Positions 53,600 to 64,000 of a stretch of 64,000 bases of DNA are shown here, piece after piece. Below the pieces are notes generated by a model that was not told the origin of the DNA, made no database searches, and was given only the letters and a program-made list of their open reading frames with translations. This stretch comes from Posidonia oceanica. Taxonomy: Eukaryota > Streptophyta > Magnoliopsida > Alismatales > Posidoniaceae. Both the position numbers and the translations under genes were made by a program. Position 1 is the stretch's first letter. The number at the start of each line of letters is the position of its first letter. Location: contig JAZBRS010000049.1 of NCBI GenBank assembly GCA_037176725.1, positions 18,432,001 to 18,496,000 on the forward strand, read 5' to 3'.

Positions 53600-56500
53600 T
53601 GTTGACACCCCATTTCGACAAGGCTGAATTGGCAAGATCTCTCGGGCGGCTAGGAAAAAAACCAAAATTACACCTTTCCCCTCACCCTTCCTTTCAGATC
53701 AAAACTCCACCTCAAACCCCAAAACCAAACCCAGAACCACACCCATTTTCTAACCCAGAAAACCACCCCAAAATCCTCTCAAAACCTTACCCTGAAACCA
53801 TCCAAGACCTTACCCTAAAACCATCCAAACCTAGGTCCAAATCCACACCTCTCCCTCTCTCTTTCCCTCCAAAACAAGCCCAAACTCAACCTAGGATCAC
53901 ACCCCTTTCCCGAACCCAAAAACCAACCAAAAACCATAGGAAAACTCACCATCCCTGACTTAACAAGCCCACCAAAAATCCTAGAAACTTTCAAACCAAA
54001 ACCATCCCTAAAAATCCTAGGAAACTTAGGCAAAACTACCCTTTTTCTACACCTCAAAACCCTTCCAAAACTTTCTCAAAACCAAACCAAAACCCTAGGT
54101 CGAAGACTAGAGACCCTAGACTACACACCCACCAAATTTCACTCCTTTCTGAAACCTCTAAGACCTCCATTTACCCAAATTATCCTTTTCTCTCTCCTGG
54201 ATTATTCTTTTCTCTCTCCTCTCTCTCTCCTGATTATCATCCTTCTTTTCACCCCCTTTTCTTCCTCTTTTTTGTCTGGCTGTGGGCCCTCCTTGTACTT
54301 CCATCTGTTCTCAACCTTATTCCTATTTTTATCTTATTTTTACCATTTTCTTTGATTTTCAAAAAATTACTTTCCTTCAACTCCTCTCTTTCCTATTTAT
54401 CCCTCCATTTCTCCCTTTTCCTCTCCTTTCTATTTTCCTCTTCTCCTCTCTTACTAAACCCCTAAAAAACCTTCAAAAACATTTAAAACTCTGAAACAAA
54501 AGAGAAACAAGTCAAAATCCTAAAAATAAATAATTAAAAACTTAAACAAACAGTCAAAAACAAGAACCTAACTAAATCCAATTAAAAAAGGAAATTGAGA
54601 ATGTAATCTAAAAAATGCAAAACAAACAAAAAGAAAATGCTGTAAAATCAAGTAAAAAACCAAAATGTAATCAAAACAAAACAAAAATAAAAACCTCATT
54701 AAAAATTAAAAAAAACGAACCCTAAAAAAGAAGAAAGCAATTAAGAGCATTAAGACAAGTAATTAATTAAAGAACACTTAACAAATCTAAAAGCAAACAA
54801 TCAAAAGTTTAAAAACACTTAATTAAACAAGAAAAACTTAACTAAAAAATATTAAAAGAATTCAACAAACAAAATCAAATTTAAAACAAGACTTAAACAA
54901 AACCCTAAAAAAGATTAAAATCAAAGGCTAAAACTCACCCTAATTAATTTAAAAACAATCTTTAAAAAACCTAATCAAAAATTCGAAAGACTTAACAAGA
55001 AAAACATAACTAAAAGACAATTTAAAAACTTAACAAACATTTAAACAAAAATCAAAAACCATTTAAAAGAGAACTCAAAATCCTAATCAAAACTAAAACT
55101 CCTTAATCCTAAAATCCTAATTAAAAACAACCATTAAAAAAAAACCAAATCTAAAAATCCTAACTTGGGCAATCACCTTAAAGTCTTTTTATTTTTATTC
55201 TCATTTTATTTTATTTTTATTTTTATTCCTTTTCATCCTTCTTCTTTCTCCTCTTTCTTTCTTTTTCTTCCTTCTTCCCTTTCTTTTCTACCCCTCCTTC
55301 TTTCCTTCTTTCTTAATTCCTTTTTTTTCTACTGTGCAGCCCACCACCAGCCCACAGCCCGTTTGCCCCTCCTCTTTCCCTCCTTCTCTTCTTCTTCTTC
55401 TTCTTCTTCTTCCATTCTTCTTCTCCTCCTCTCACAACAAAAAATGACAGCCAACCCCTCTCTTTTTTCAAACCTCCACCTGACACCACCATGGACTCTC
55501 CTCCATCACCACCATGCCCTGTGGCCGAAGACCAGCACAGCAACCCCTCCCATGCTCTGCCAAAAATAACAGAAACCCACTCCTTTGACCTCAGACCATT
55601 GAAAATTCAGTGGAGAGAAAAGAGATCAAAACCGTTTTTTCCCTTCACAACCGGGAATCTTTTTGGGCACACTTGAAAACACCAAGTCTCCAGCTCTCTC
55701 ACCCTTCTTCCAGAACCCAAAAATACCTTGAATCCTTCCCGGAATCGACCTCCAAAGCCAACAGCAACCCAACACTGATCCCTCCAGAATCCCCTTCACC
55801 ACAGCCCGCTACTTCCTCCCAAATTCCTCCCAGATACTCACCTAACCTCCACCTTCCCAGAGCACCTAACCTCCAGCCCTACCCCTCACCACCGGCCAAG
55901 AACTACACTACAAACACCTGTGCTACCTTCAGACCAGAAGATCAACCATCTTCCAAACTCCACCTACTGCCTCCAGAAAACCAATCCAACCATCCAGAGA
56001 GCTTCCCCGAACCTCCAGCAGTCATCCAGAACCGCCCATCCAGTCCGAGGAGCAGCGAACATCCTCTCCGGCCTCCGGCTACTTTTCTGAACCCACAAAT
56101 CGCCGAATCCTCACCCGAGCTGTGGAACTTCCATCCGATCGATCGGGAAGCACCGGAAGAACCTTCTAAAGCAGCTCCAACCCTCGCGAGCGGCCGACGA
56201 CGTCCGCAGCGACCGGACGACCTCCGTCGACGACTGCTGAAGCCATCGACGTTGGGGGAATGACTCAGACGCGGAAAGAGGTAAATCCTTCTTCCCTTAG
56301 CCTCCTCTCCCTTCTGTGCTGCTTCTCCGCCCTTTAGAATAGCATCTCCGGTCCTTCTGCTCTGAAGTCAACTCCGGTCAGACCCTTCTTCCCCGACGAG
56401 CTTCTCCGGCCGTCGCGTCGCTTTGGCCAGCGGAACGCGGCTCCAGCGACCGTCTGAGCTCCGCACGAACGTCAGGAAGCTCCTCCTACCCTCAGGACGC

Positions 56501-59343
56501 AGCGTCGCTGCGTCGAACGGCCGGACGGACCTTCTGAACCTCTGCAGAGCTCCGGCGAGCGCTCCGATGCATTCCAGGCTGCATCGTCCTCCGCCGATCG
56601 CCGCCGACCTCCGTCAGCTCCGGGAACAGCTCCTCCGCCCGCCCGCGCGTCTCCAGCAGCCCTGTGCCGGCGGTCGTGAGCGCTGGCAGCCAGCTGCTAC
56701 AGTGCTCACGGCCGTCGGCCGTTACTGTTTAATTATTTTTGCATTTATATAGTTTGCTAGTAAATATTGCATGCTTAGTTTAAGTTTTCTTATTTTTGCG
56801 TTCTGATCCTTAAGTCATTTAATCTGCTATGTTTATGATTTAAAATCATGCTAAATTGCATAAAGTATGTCTATTTTTCTGTATTTGCATTCCAGTTCAT
56901 TTACTGTGCTTTTCAGTTATAAAAATTTGATTTTAGCCCTTCTGTTTTCAATTTTTGCGTCTGAATCCTGCAGTAGATTATTTAATTTTAATGCATGAAG
57001 TTTACCTTATCATATTGCATTCCAGATCCCTGTTTTCTGTCATTTTTGCATCTTAGTCCACTGCACTGTAGAACTTAGGGTTTTTTTTTTGGTTGCTGCA
57101 TTGCATTTTATCCCTTCTGTTTTCTCATTTTTGCATCTAGGTCCATTTAAATGCACAGTAATCATTTTGCATGCATTTTTGCATATTACATTGCATTTTT
57201 TCCCCCTACATCTTTTAAAAATTGCACGTCAGTCCACAGACCATGATTTCAGAGCATATTTTGCATATTAAATTGCATTTTTGACCCTGCATGATTTAAA
57301 AATGACACATAGGTCCTTTGCATCCTTTTAAAATCATTTAAAATGCCTGTTTTGCCCTTAAAATTGCATTTTAGCTCCCATGTTTGCAAAATTGCATGTA
57401 GGCCCTCCACTTGCATTCCCAGACTCCCTAGAACCCTGTTTTCAGGAAAAATTGCATTTTAGACCCTTATATTTCCAAAATTGCATTCTGATTTGCAACA
57501 TGCTTTCAAAACCTCCCTTGATGCATACCTCTTTTAAAATTGCATTCTAAAAACCCTATCCTTTGCAGAATTGCCCTCTGCCTCCTCCTGTTTTCAAAAC
57601 CTGCCTGAAAGCCCCATGTTTTTCCAAACTTTGCATTTAAGCCCACCTTCCTTTTAAAAATGGCATTTGAACTCCTGTTTTTTCTAAAAATCCCCCTTCT
57701 TGTCTTTTCTTGCTTCTTGCATGCATTTGCATTCATTTAGTCTTGCATTTAGCATCCCTTTGCACACACCAAAGTTCCCTTAGCTCCCATTCACCTGGGA
57801 GGACCCATTTGCACCCCCCTAGGACCTCCTGAACACTTAGATCTGCTTTTCTCCCCTATTCTGGCCCTCCTGGCTTGAAGCTGCGATATCTTCCAATCCG
57901 GCCGTTGATCTTCTCAAATAAGCTACCCAGACGACCACGGCGAAGCGCTCTTCAGCATGGACCCAGCAGATTTCAGATCAGGCTCCAAGATTTCCAGGTA
58001 TGTCCTCCTGAACCCCTGCATTGCATTCATTTGCATATCTTTTGCACTGTTTGCCTCGTTTTCGCTTTCTGTCTCTTTGAGCATGTAGAATAGGACCTCC
58101 TCTTCTTGTCTATCAACTCCAATCCCTGTTTCGCGTACTCTCGGGTGTTTTGTGTTGTGTTTCCCCTGGATTCACCACTTATTGCGACTTTCTTCCCCCT
58201 TTTCCACGATCCGATCGCATCGCGAGCTTTGGGCAGCGTGCGAGACACATCGTGGGGCGGTTTAGTGGGAAACAGTCGCAAAGCGGTGGTAATCCCTTCG
58301 TTTGCTCACCTTCCCCTTTGTAGGTCTTCTCACCTACTCTGTGTGGCCCCGAACAGCACCTGTTCTCACACACGCGCTGTTTTGCTTCTCCTTTTGCTCC
58401 TCCTAATCTTTTCCTTGCATTTGCATTCGCACGGCTTTTCCGAGGTTTTATCTCGCTGCTTTTGGCACCATTTTGCGTGCCCGCTCTCGTTTTGGCACCG
58501 TTTTGCGTGTCTGCGTTGTTTTGGCACCGTTTTGCGTGCCCGCTTTCTCTTTTGCGCCGTTTTGCGTGCCCGCTCTCGTCTTTGGCACCGTTCTGCGTGC
58601 TTGCTTTGCTTTTGCGTCGTTTTGCGCGCTCGCTTTCGTTTTGGCACCGTTTCGCGTGCCGTTTTCGTTTCTTGCCTCGTTTTGCGTGTTTTACGCCGTT
58701 TTCTCTTGCATGTCGCCTGCATTGCATGGTTTTCCCGTTGTTTTGCTTTTTCGCCTGCATTTGCATATAGGGCTGTGATGCTTACTACCTGGAGTTCTCA
58801 CGAGCCAGGTTTCGCCCGGTTCGGAACACAGACAGCGCTGCTGAGCACTTAGACTGCACGTTTACTTTCTTTGCATTGCATCCCACCACTTAGAGCACAC
58901 CTATGAGCATTCATTCAGGCATTCATTGGCATTTAGGCATTCAAACCTGCATTTCCCTGCGTATGCGAGCGTAAGCCTAGAAAGACCGATTCTCGGGCGT
59001 GTCGGGGGTGCCTAACACCTTCCCCGCGCGTAACAAGAGTCCTTGCCCAGTCTTTTGGCCCGTAATGACCATATTGCCCTTATCCTAGGCTAGAGTCATC
59101 TCATTTGCATGTATTTGCATTTGTTTTCCCTTGCATTGCTTTGCTTTGCATTTCTTGCTTGGTTTTGCGTGTTAATTCACGCATTTCCCCTGGTTTTCCT
59201 TGTCTCCCGTTAATAGACATGGTGGCGACTCTGATTTGTCTTATCTCCCCTTTTCTCCTCGATTTTAAGTGTTTTCGAGTTGAGCCTCTTCCTTGGATCA
59301 ATCGCCGCTAATAGTAAGCCTGATTCCGATTGGGATTACTACA
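53600..59343 (+). mobile_element. LTR-A copy (S4) inside the E5 LTR, 5744 bp
   Basis: Starts TGTTGACACCCCATTTCGAC and ends GGGATTACTACA, with all LTR-A zones, the minisatellite (58465-58700) and U5. No primer-binding site follows, so it is a solo LTR. Flanks are CCATC and CCCGC: no target duplication, and about 1 kb of the host LTR-B is missing at this point. This points to recombination between two LTR-A insertions or to a deletion next to the insertion. Confidence 0.85.
58465..58700 (+). repeat. 30-bp minisatellite in LTR-A copy S4
   Basis: Units around TTTGGCACCGTTTTGCGTGC, as in the E2 LTR, about 7-8 units. Confidence 0.85.
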
Positions 59344-60188
59344 CCCGCCCCTCTGTTTTGATTTTGCACCCCGTTTTGCCTCGTTTTCTGCACTTTGCCC
59401 CGTTTTCTGCATTTTGCATTGTTTTCCCGCTCCTTTGCATGGTTTTCTGCACCCCTTTGCATCGCTTTTCGTCTTCGGCATCGTTTTTCGTGCCTTGCTT
59501 TATTTTCTGTATTCTCGCATCGTTTTCCGCACCTGTTTTACTTTATTGCTTGCATGTCGCTCGCATTGCTTGGTTTTCCCACAGTTTTGCTTTCTCACTT
59601 GCATCTGCTTATAGGGCTGTGATGCTTACTGCTTAGGAGTTCTCACGAACCAGGGTCCGCCCAGTTCGAAACACTAGCAGCGTGGCTGAGCACTTAGATA
59701 GCACGTTTATTTCCCTTGCATAATAGGTAAGCATTTAGGCATTAGGCTAGCAATTCTCTGCATAAGTGCGAGATTGCCTAAGAAAGACTGACTCTCGGAC
59801 GTATCGGGGTGCCTAACACCTTCCCCGTGCGTAACAGGAGTCCTTGCCCTTTCTCTTCGCTCGCATCGACCTTTCCCTTATCCTAGGCCTGAGTCATAGC
59901 ATAGCATAATAGCATAGCATAGCTTAGCTTATCCTTGCATCTCTTTGCCCCTCCTTGCATCCGGTACAGCATGTCTTTTCATGCTTTACCCCCTAGTTTT
60001 CCTTGTCTTCCAATTCAAAAGACCCGGTGGCGACTCCGAATTGTCTTATCATTTCTTTTCTTTTCTTTTGCCAACGTTTCTGAGTCGAGTTCTTCCCTCG
60101 GATCCAGCCGCATATAGTGAGCCTATTTTGATCGGTGCACACAAACTTTGGTAATGTGCATGGACGATTAGAATTCAGGATTAGTACA
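59344..60188 (+). repeat. 5' LTR-B of E5, right part
   Basis: Begins CCCGCCCCTCTGTTTTGATT in the minisatellite zone, ends CAGGATTAGTACA (one change from CTACA), and leads into the primer-binding site. It matches the E5 3' LTR (62203-63034) closely, as expected for two LTRs of one element. Confidence 0.88.
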
Positions 60189-60189
60189 G

Positions 60190-60207
60190 TGGCGACTCCG
60201 CTGAGGA
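60190..60207 (+). other. Primer-binding site of E5
   Basis: TGGCGACTCCGCTGAGGA, one base after the LTR; one change from the E2 site. Confidence 0.82.
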
Positions 60208-61302
60208 TAACAGACTCCGGCTTTCGCTTGGCTTTCTCACCGCTTGCTTGGGTGTTTTGCTTGCTTTTGCTTTTGCCTGCTTTACTTGCTTACCTGCCTG
60301 CTTGTTTATTTATCTGCTTTATGCCATGATTGCTTGCACAGATTTATTTGCCTGCATCACATGTCTAAATAATCGCTTGGCACCAAACATGCTTTTTGGG
60401 TGATGAATGCTTTGTTTTGCACATTTGCTATGCCACTACACACGCACATGCCATGCATGCCTGCTTTTGACATGATAAGTGTTTTTTCTTTCACTATCGT
60501 GACCACATACACTTGCACATGCCATGCCCATGCTTTTTGCCCTGCTGTGTGAAGTTCTTGCATGCCATGACCTCTTGTTTCTCTCCCCTTCGCATATGCC
60601 ATGCCTAAGATAGTAGAAACTTGCCTACCCCCCTTCCGCCTAATTTAAAAGCCACGATAAAGCAAAGCAATAACATCTAAGCACAACTAGAGCCAAAACT
60701 TGCAATTTTCCCCTTGGTTAATAAAACGCAAGTAAAATGCTCTAAAGCATTTGCATCAGCATTTTAGAAAGCATGCATTCTTCTCACCTGAGTCAGCCCA
60801 CAGTCTGAGAAGGATAGTCCCGGTCTCTTGCTCCCAATGCTTTGACGTGGTGTGAGTAGATCGGTCTGTCCCCCTTGTCCAGGGGTCGCGTCGGTGATAT
60901 TGGAGGGTACCACCTATGCTTCTAGCTGGGTCGAGGCCACCAATGTACCATTCGTTATACCTGAGCTTTGGCAGGGTCGAGACGGGAGCCTTTTTTTCTG
61001 ACCTAGAGTCTGCATAATCCCATTACCCCTGAGTGCGTCCCGGTAGGTCATCTACTCAGGACATGCATGGTGAGAGAGCACATATTAGAGCATTCATTTG
61101 CATCATGCCACCCTTAATAACCCTCTTTTTGCATCCAACCTCTAATGCGTTTATTTGTTTTGCAGGTAGGTGCGGATCCCCTCAGCTTGGTTTCTGAGTG
61201 TCCCTCTTTCCGAGCTGTCTGTCGCCTTTGGCAATAGCTCTCCTTAGGTCTTGTGTCCCTGCCTTCAGCTGCAGACCTGTTTGCTTTCGCTCGCCGTCCG
61301 CT
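60208..61302 (+). other. E5 leader
   Basis: Same order as the other leaders, including AATAAAACGCAAG (about 60720), the stem-loop at 60871-60885, CTGAGCTTTGG and CAGGACATGCATGGTGAGAG (about 61056). No conserved ORF. Confidence 0.72.
60871..60885 (+). promoter_or_regulatory. Leader stem-loop of E5
   Basis: CCCCT-TGTCC-AGGGG, same as in E2, about 420 bases before the gag start. Confidence 0.5.
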
Positions 61303-61845
61303 ATGGCCCAGCTTACCGGCGAGCCTCCTTCCTCATTGGCGTCAGGAGAGGTACCGATTTCGGTCTCTCCTTCCCTTGCTTTGGCGTCCCCTGTCTCCTC
61401 TCCACTTCTGGTGCAGGAAACCTCCCAACCCCTTCATCTGGATCAAGGGTCGACCCTAGCCGACCTGGAGTTTGTCACCGCATCAGCCGCGGTGACCGCC
61501 ACTCCGACTCTAGGAGTGTCGCCTTCTATTCCATCCCAGGGCCTTCCCGTCTCGGGAATTCAGCCTTCTGCTGCTACCCATTGCATAGGATCCACTCCTG
61601 TTGCTTCCTTGGTTTCTGTGCCTCCCTTGGCAGACACCTCTTTGTGCCCCGACCCGTCGGTCGATGCGTTCTTTGCCTTGCAAGCGCAGCGTTTATTGGC
61701 TAAGGCCGATAGGCTGCGAAGCATGGCTCTCGTGCTCAACCCGACTATGGCCTGCTCTTCCTGTTCAACCCCTAAGGTTCCAGTGCCGCCCTCTATAGCC
61801 CTGCAAGCTCGCTACACTGCACCTCTGCCCTTTCCATCGCCCAGC
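61303..61845 (+). pseudogene. gag of E5, N-terminal part only
   Basis: Open from MAQLTGEPPSSLASGEVPIS through FALQAQRLLAKADRLRSMAL to FPSPS, where it fuses to LTR-B sequence. It is the best preserved gag N-terminus here: no stop, and DRLRSMAL where E2 and E4 have a stop followed by MAL. Closest to the E1 copy in wording. The capsid core and zinc knuckle are deleted, and the frame then runs some 80 bp into LTR sequence. Confidence 0.88.
61838..61845. other. Microhomology CGCCCAGC at the E5 deletion junction
   Basis: The gag side (CCATCGCCCAGC) and the LTR-B side (GGACGCCCAGCCTACAGG in the E3 LTR at about 37740-37756) share CGCCCAGC, so the junction falls within these eight bases. Confidence 0.7.
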
Positions 61846-63034
61846 GTACAAGTGTCCAACAACCTGCATGTTTGGATCCTTGATTTTGGCATGCTCCTTG
61901 TTCTTATTCTTCCTCTAATCTTCTGTTAGGTTAGATTAGCATGTCTAGCACCCATTTAGTTGCATATTTGCATCTGTATTGCATCCATATAGTTAGAATG
62001 CATGGATTTTCAAATTGTGCATGCTGTCTGTCTGCAGTGGGTGTTGGACGCAGGCACTCCCAGCGTCCAACGTTGGATACTGGTGTTTCCAGCGTCCAAT
62101 GCATGCAGATGGCTGACAGCCATTTTAAAGCGCTGATTTTGTTTCGCTCGCCGTTTCTCACGTTTTATTGCTTCTTTGGCTTGCTGTAACCCCAATGCAT
62201 GTTGCCCGCCCCTCTGTTTTGATTTTGCACCCCACTTTGCCTCGTTTTCCGCACTTTGCCCCGTTTTCTGCATTTTGCATTGTTTTCCTGCTCCTTTGCA
62301 TGGTTTTCCGCACCCCTTTGCATCGCTTTCCGTCTTCGGCATCGTTTTCCATGCCTTGCTTTATTTTCTGTATTCTCGCATCGTTTTCCGCACCTGTTTT
62401 ACTTTATTGCTTGCATGTCACTCGCAATGCTTAGTTTTCCCGCAGTTTTGCTTTCTCGCTTGCATCTGCATATAGTGCCGTGATGCTTACTGCTTAGGAG
62501 TTCTCAGCACTAGGGTCTGCCCAGTTCGGAACACTAGCAGTGTGGCTGAGCACTTAGATAGTACGTTTATTTCCCTTGCATAATAGGTTAGGCTAGCAAT
62601 TCCCTGCATAAGCGCGAGATTGCCTAAGAAAGATCGACTCTCGGACGTATCGGGGTGCCTAACACCTTTCCCGTGCGTAACAGGAGTCCTTGCCCTTTCT
62701 CTTCGCTTGCATCGACCTTTCCCTTATCCTAGGCCTGAGTCATAGCATAGCATAATAGCATAGCATAGCTTAGCTTATCCTTGCATCTCTTTGCCCCTCC
62801 TTGCATCCGGTTCAGCATGTCTTTTCATGCTTTACCCCTTGGTTTTCCATGTCTTCCAATTCAATAGACCCAGTGGCAACTCCAAATTGTCTTATCATTT
62901 CTTTTCTATTCTTTTACCAGCGTTTCCGAGTCAAGTTCTTCCCTTGGATCCAGCCGCATATAGTGAGCCTATTTTGATCGGTGCACACAAGCTTTGGTAA
63001 TGTGCATGGATGATTAGAATTCAGGATTACTACA
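61846..63034 (+). repeat. 3' LTR-B of E5, 5'-truncated (about 1.19 kb)
   Basis: Starts inside a palindrome module (GTGTCCAACAACCTGC), includes the module at 62041-62101, the minisatellite (62215-62400) and U5, and ends GGATTACTACA before GCTCC. The first ~2.1 kb of the LTR is missing. Confidence 0.88.
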
Positions 63035-63039
63035 GCTCC
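63035..63039. repeat. Target-site duplication GCTCC, right copy (E5)
   Basis: Pairs with 52153-52157. Confidence 0.92.
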
Positions 63040-64000
63040 GAGTCGGGAGTCCATTTGATCCGACCGTGTGCCAGGCCAGGGCGCTCCACCGCTCGGCCTA
63101 CCATGCATTCTCAGGCCCCTACCCCTATACACCTTCAAGCCAGACCGCAGGCCCAAACCCCAGCCTCCTATTTAGATAGGCCCTCAGTCAGCCTGTTAGC
63201 AAGGTCTCAGCCAGGGCCCCCAGCAACGTACCAGCACCAGTACCCTTCGCCCTATCACCTAGCCAACCCTCTGCTAGCCCCACTTGTGCTCGCAGCACAG
63301 GCCCCAGCAGGTATTAACTTAACCTGGGACCCCCATCACGTGCCCTACAACTATGCCACGGAAACGTGCGCAGAAGTCACGCGATCGGGGAGGGTATACC
63401 AGCCCGTAGCACCAGTGGTAAGGCCCAGCTGTCCAGCACCCGCTGCACCCCCACCAGCAAACCAGCCAGCAGCACCCTTACCAGCAAGCCAGCCCGTAGC
63501 ACCCCTAGCTTCTAGCCAACCCCCCGCACCTAGCCCGGTAGAGCCAACCCCCAAAGCACCCCCTCCTATCACCAGAAAGTCGCACCACAAAACCGACATC
63601 ACCTCTCAGCTTAGGAGGGTTAAAGCCAATATTTCCATTTGAGACCTTATACACTCCTCTACTGAACACCGTGAGGCTTTTCTCCGAGTGTTCCAAGCTG
63701 CCTGTGTGTCCCAAGCCATAGAACCTGCGGCCCTGGAGAGCATGGTTGGTGTCATCGCGGAGCCTCAGATCATCTCTTTCACGAGCGATGAGCTACCTCC
63801 GACATGAATTAATCATAACCAACACTTGTTTGTCATGGTGCAATACAAAAACTTTCGCATTCCCCTATCGCTGGTTGATAACGGGTCAGGCCTTAATGTC
63901 TGTCTGTTGCGCACTGCAACCAGGCTCGGATTCAAAGCCGAGGATATCACCCCGGCGATAAAGGGAATGACAGCTTTTGATAATACTCACGATGACGCTC
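63040..64000 (+). pseudogene. E4 gag C-terminus and protease (continues past the window)
   Basis: Resumes the E4 gag frame (ESGVHLIRPCARPG), passes a proline/alanine-rich linker with repeated PAxPPANQPAAP and ASQPVAPLASS phrases, then a pre-protease segment (KTDITSQLRRVKANISI, EHREAFLRVFQAACVSQAI, IISFTSDELPP). Retropepsin follows: FRIPLSLVDNGSGLNVCLL, with catalytic Asp codon 63877-63879 in the DNGS form usual for Tat. Stops at 63640-63642 and 63805-63807 break an otherwise single frame. The second half of protease, RT and the rest of pol lie to the right. Confidence 0.9.

Larger units (their letters stand above)
52158..63034 (+). mobile_element. Tat/Ogre element E5, internally deleted, inserted in E4 gag
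   Basis: Both ends are LTR-B termini (TGTAAACACC on the left, GATTACTACA on the right) with perfect GCTCC duplications. Inside: 5' LTR (split by an LTR-A copy), primer-binding site, leader, about 540 bp of gag, and a 5'-truncated 3' LTR. Most of gag, all of pol and about 2 kb of the 3' LTR are missing, joined at a microhomology near 61838-61845. Confidence 0.92.
45300..64000 (+). mobile_element. Tat/Ogre element E4, running out of the window
   Basis: LTR-B (45300-48641), primer-binding site, leader, gag, then the protease region at 63040-64000. E5 (52158-63034) is inserted in its gag. Removing E5 and one GCTCC copy joins the gag frame without loss. The rest of pol and the 3' LTR should lie to the right of the window. 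Confidence 0.92.

Overview
This is nuclear DNA of a land plant, probably a seed plant with a large repeat-rich genome. Nearly all of it is accounted for by Ty3/gypsy LTR retrotransposons of the Tat/Ogre lineage, inserted into one another and decayed. The lineage follows from the pol layout (retropepsin, reverse transcriptase with YVDD, RNase H, a second archaeal-type RNase H, HHCC/DDE integrase), from 3.3-5.7 kb LTRs starting TGTTGACACC or TGTAGACACC and ending CTACA, and from a primer-binding site TGGCGACTCC(G/A)CTGGGGA. I see no host gene, tRNA, rRNA or CRISPR array, and the species cannot be named from this sequence.

Two LTR families recur. LTR-A (about 5.5 kb, TGTTGACACC) occurs at 5878-11425, 16956-22708, 26707-32148 (minus strand) and 53600-59343. 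A diverged LTR-A-like copy lies at 41878-45299 (minus). LTR-B (about 3.3 kb, TGTAGACACC or TGTAAACACC) occurs at 35671-38949, 45300-48641, 52158-53599 plus 59344-60188, and 61846-63034. The families share their last ~550 bp (U5) but differ upstream.

Layout. E1 (minus strand) is the oldest layer: its 5' LTR is 41878-45299 and its gag 38950-40720; the pol at 1-5877 is probably the same element. A Del/Tekay-like solo LTR (1033-3347) sits exactly inside that pol frame. E2 (plus, 5878-16955) has a 5.5 kb 5' LTR, leader, gag and a 3' non-coding region with a hairpin tandem array, but no pol. A solo LTR-A with GTAGG target duplications follows (16956-22708). E3 (plus, 22756-38949) keeps archaeal RNase H, integrase, a rare DUF7745-like ORF downstream of integrase, a 2 kb array of about thirty short hairpins, a polypurine tract and a 3' LTR-B. 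Its DUF7745-like ORF is split by a minus-strand solo LTR-A (26707-32148, CCTGG duplications). E4 (plus, 45300 to beyond 64000) is inserted in the E1 LTR. Its gag is split at 52157/63035 by E5 (52158-63034, GCTCC duplications), and the E5 5' LTR is itself interrupted by an LTR-A copy (53600-59343).

All coding regions carry in-frame stops or frameshifts, many explicable as C-to-T or G-to-A changes, so no element here looks autonomous. The observations most worth follow-up are the structured RNA/DNA-like elements: hairpin arrays in the 3' non-coding regions of E2 and E3, paired GTTGGACGC/GCGTCCAAC palindromes throughout LTR-B, a leader stem-loop upstream of gag conserved in four copies, the DUF7745-like ORF, a stop codon shared by two gag copies, and a solo LTR whose target duplication abuts a non-canonical internal LTR end.
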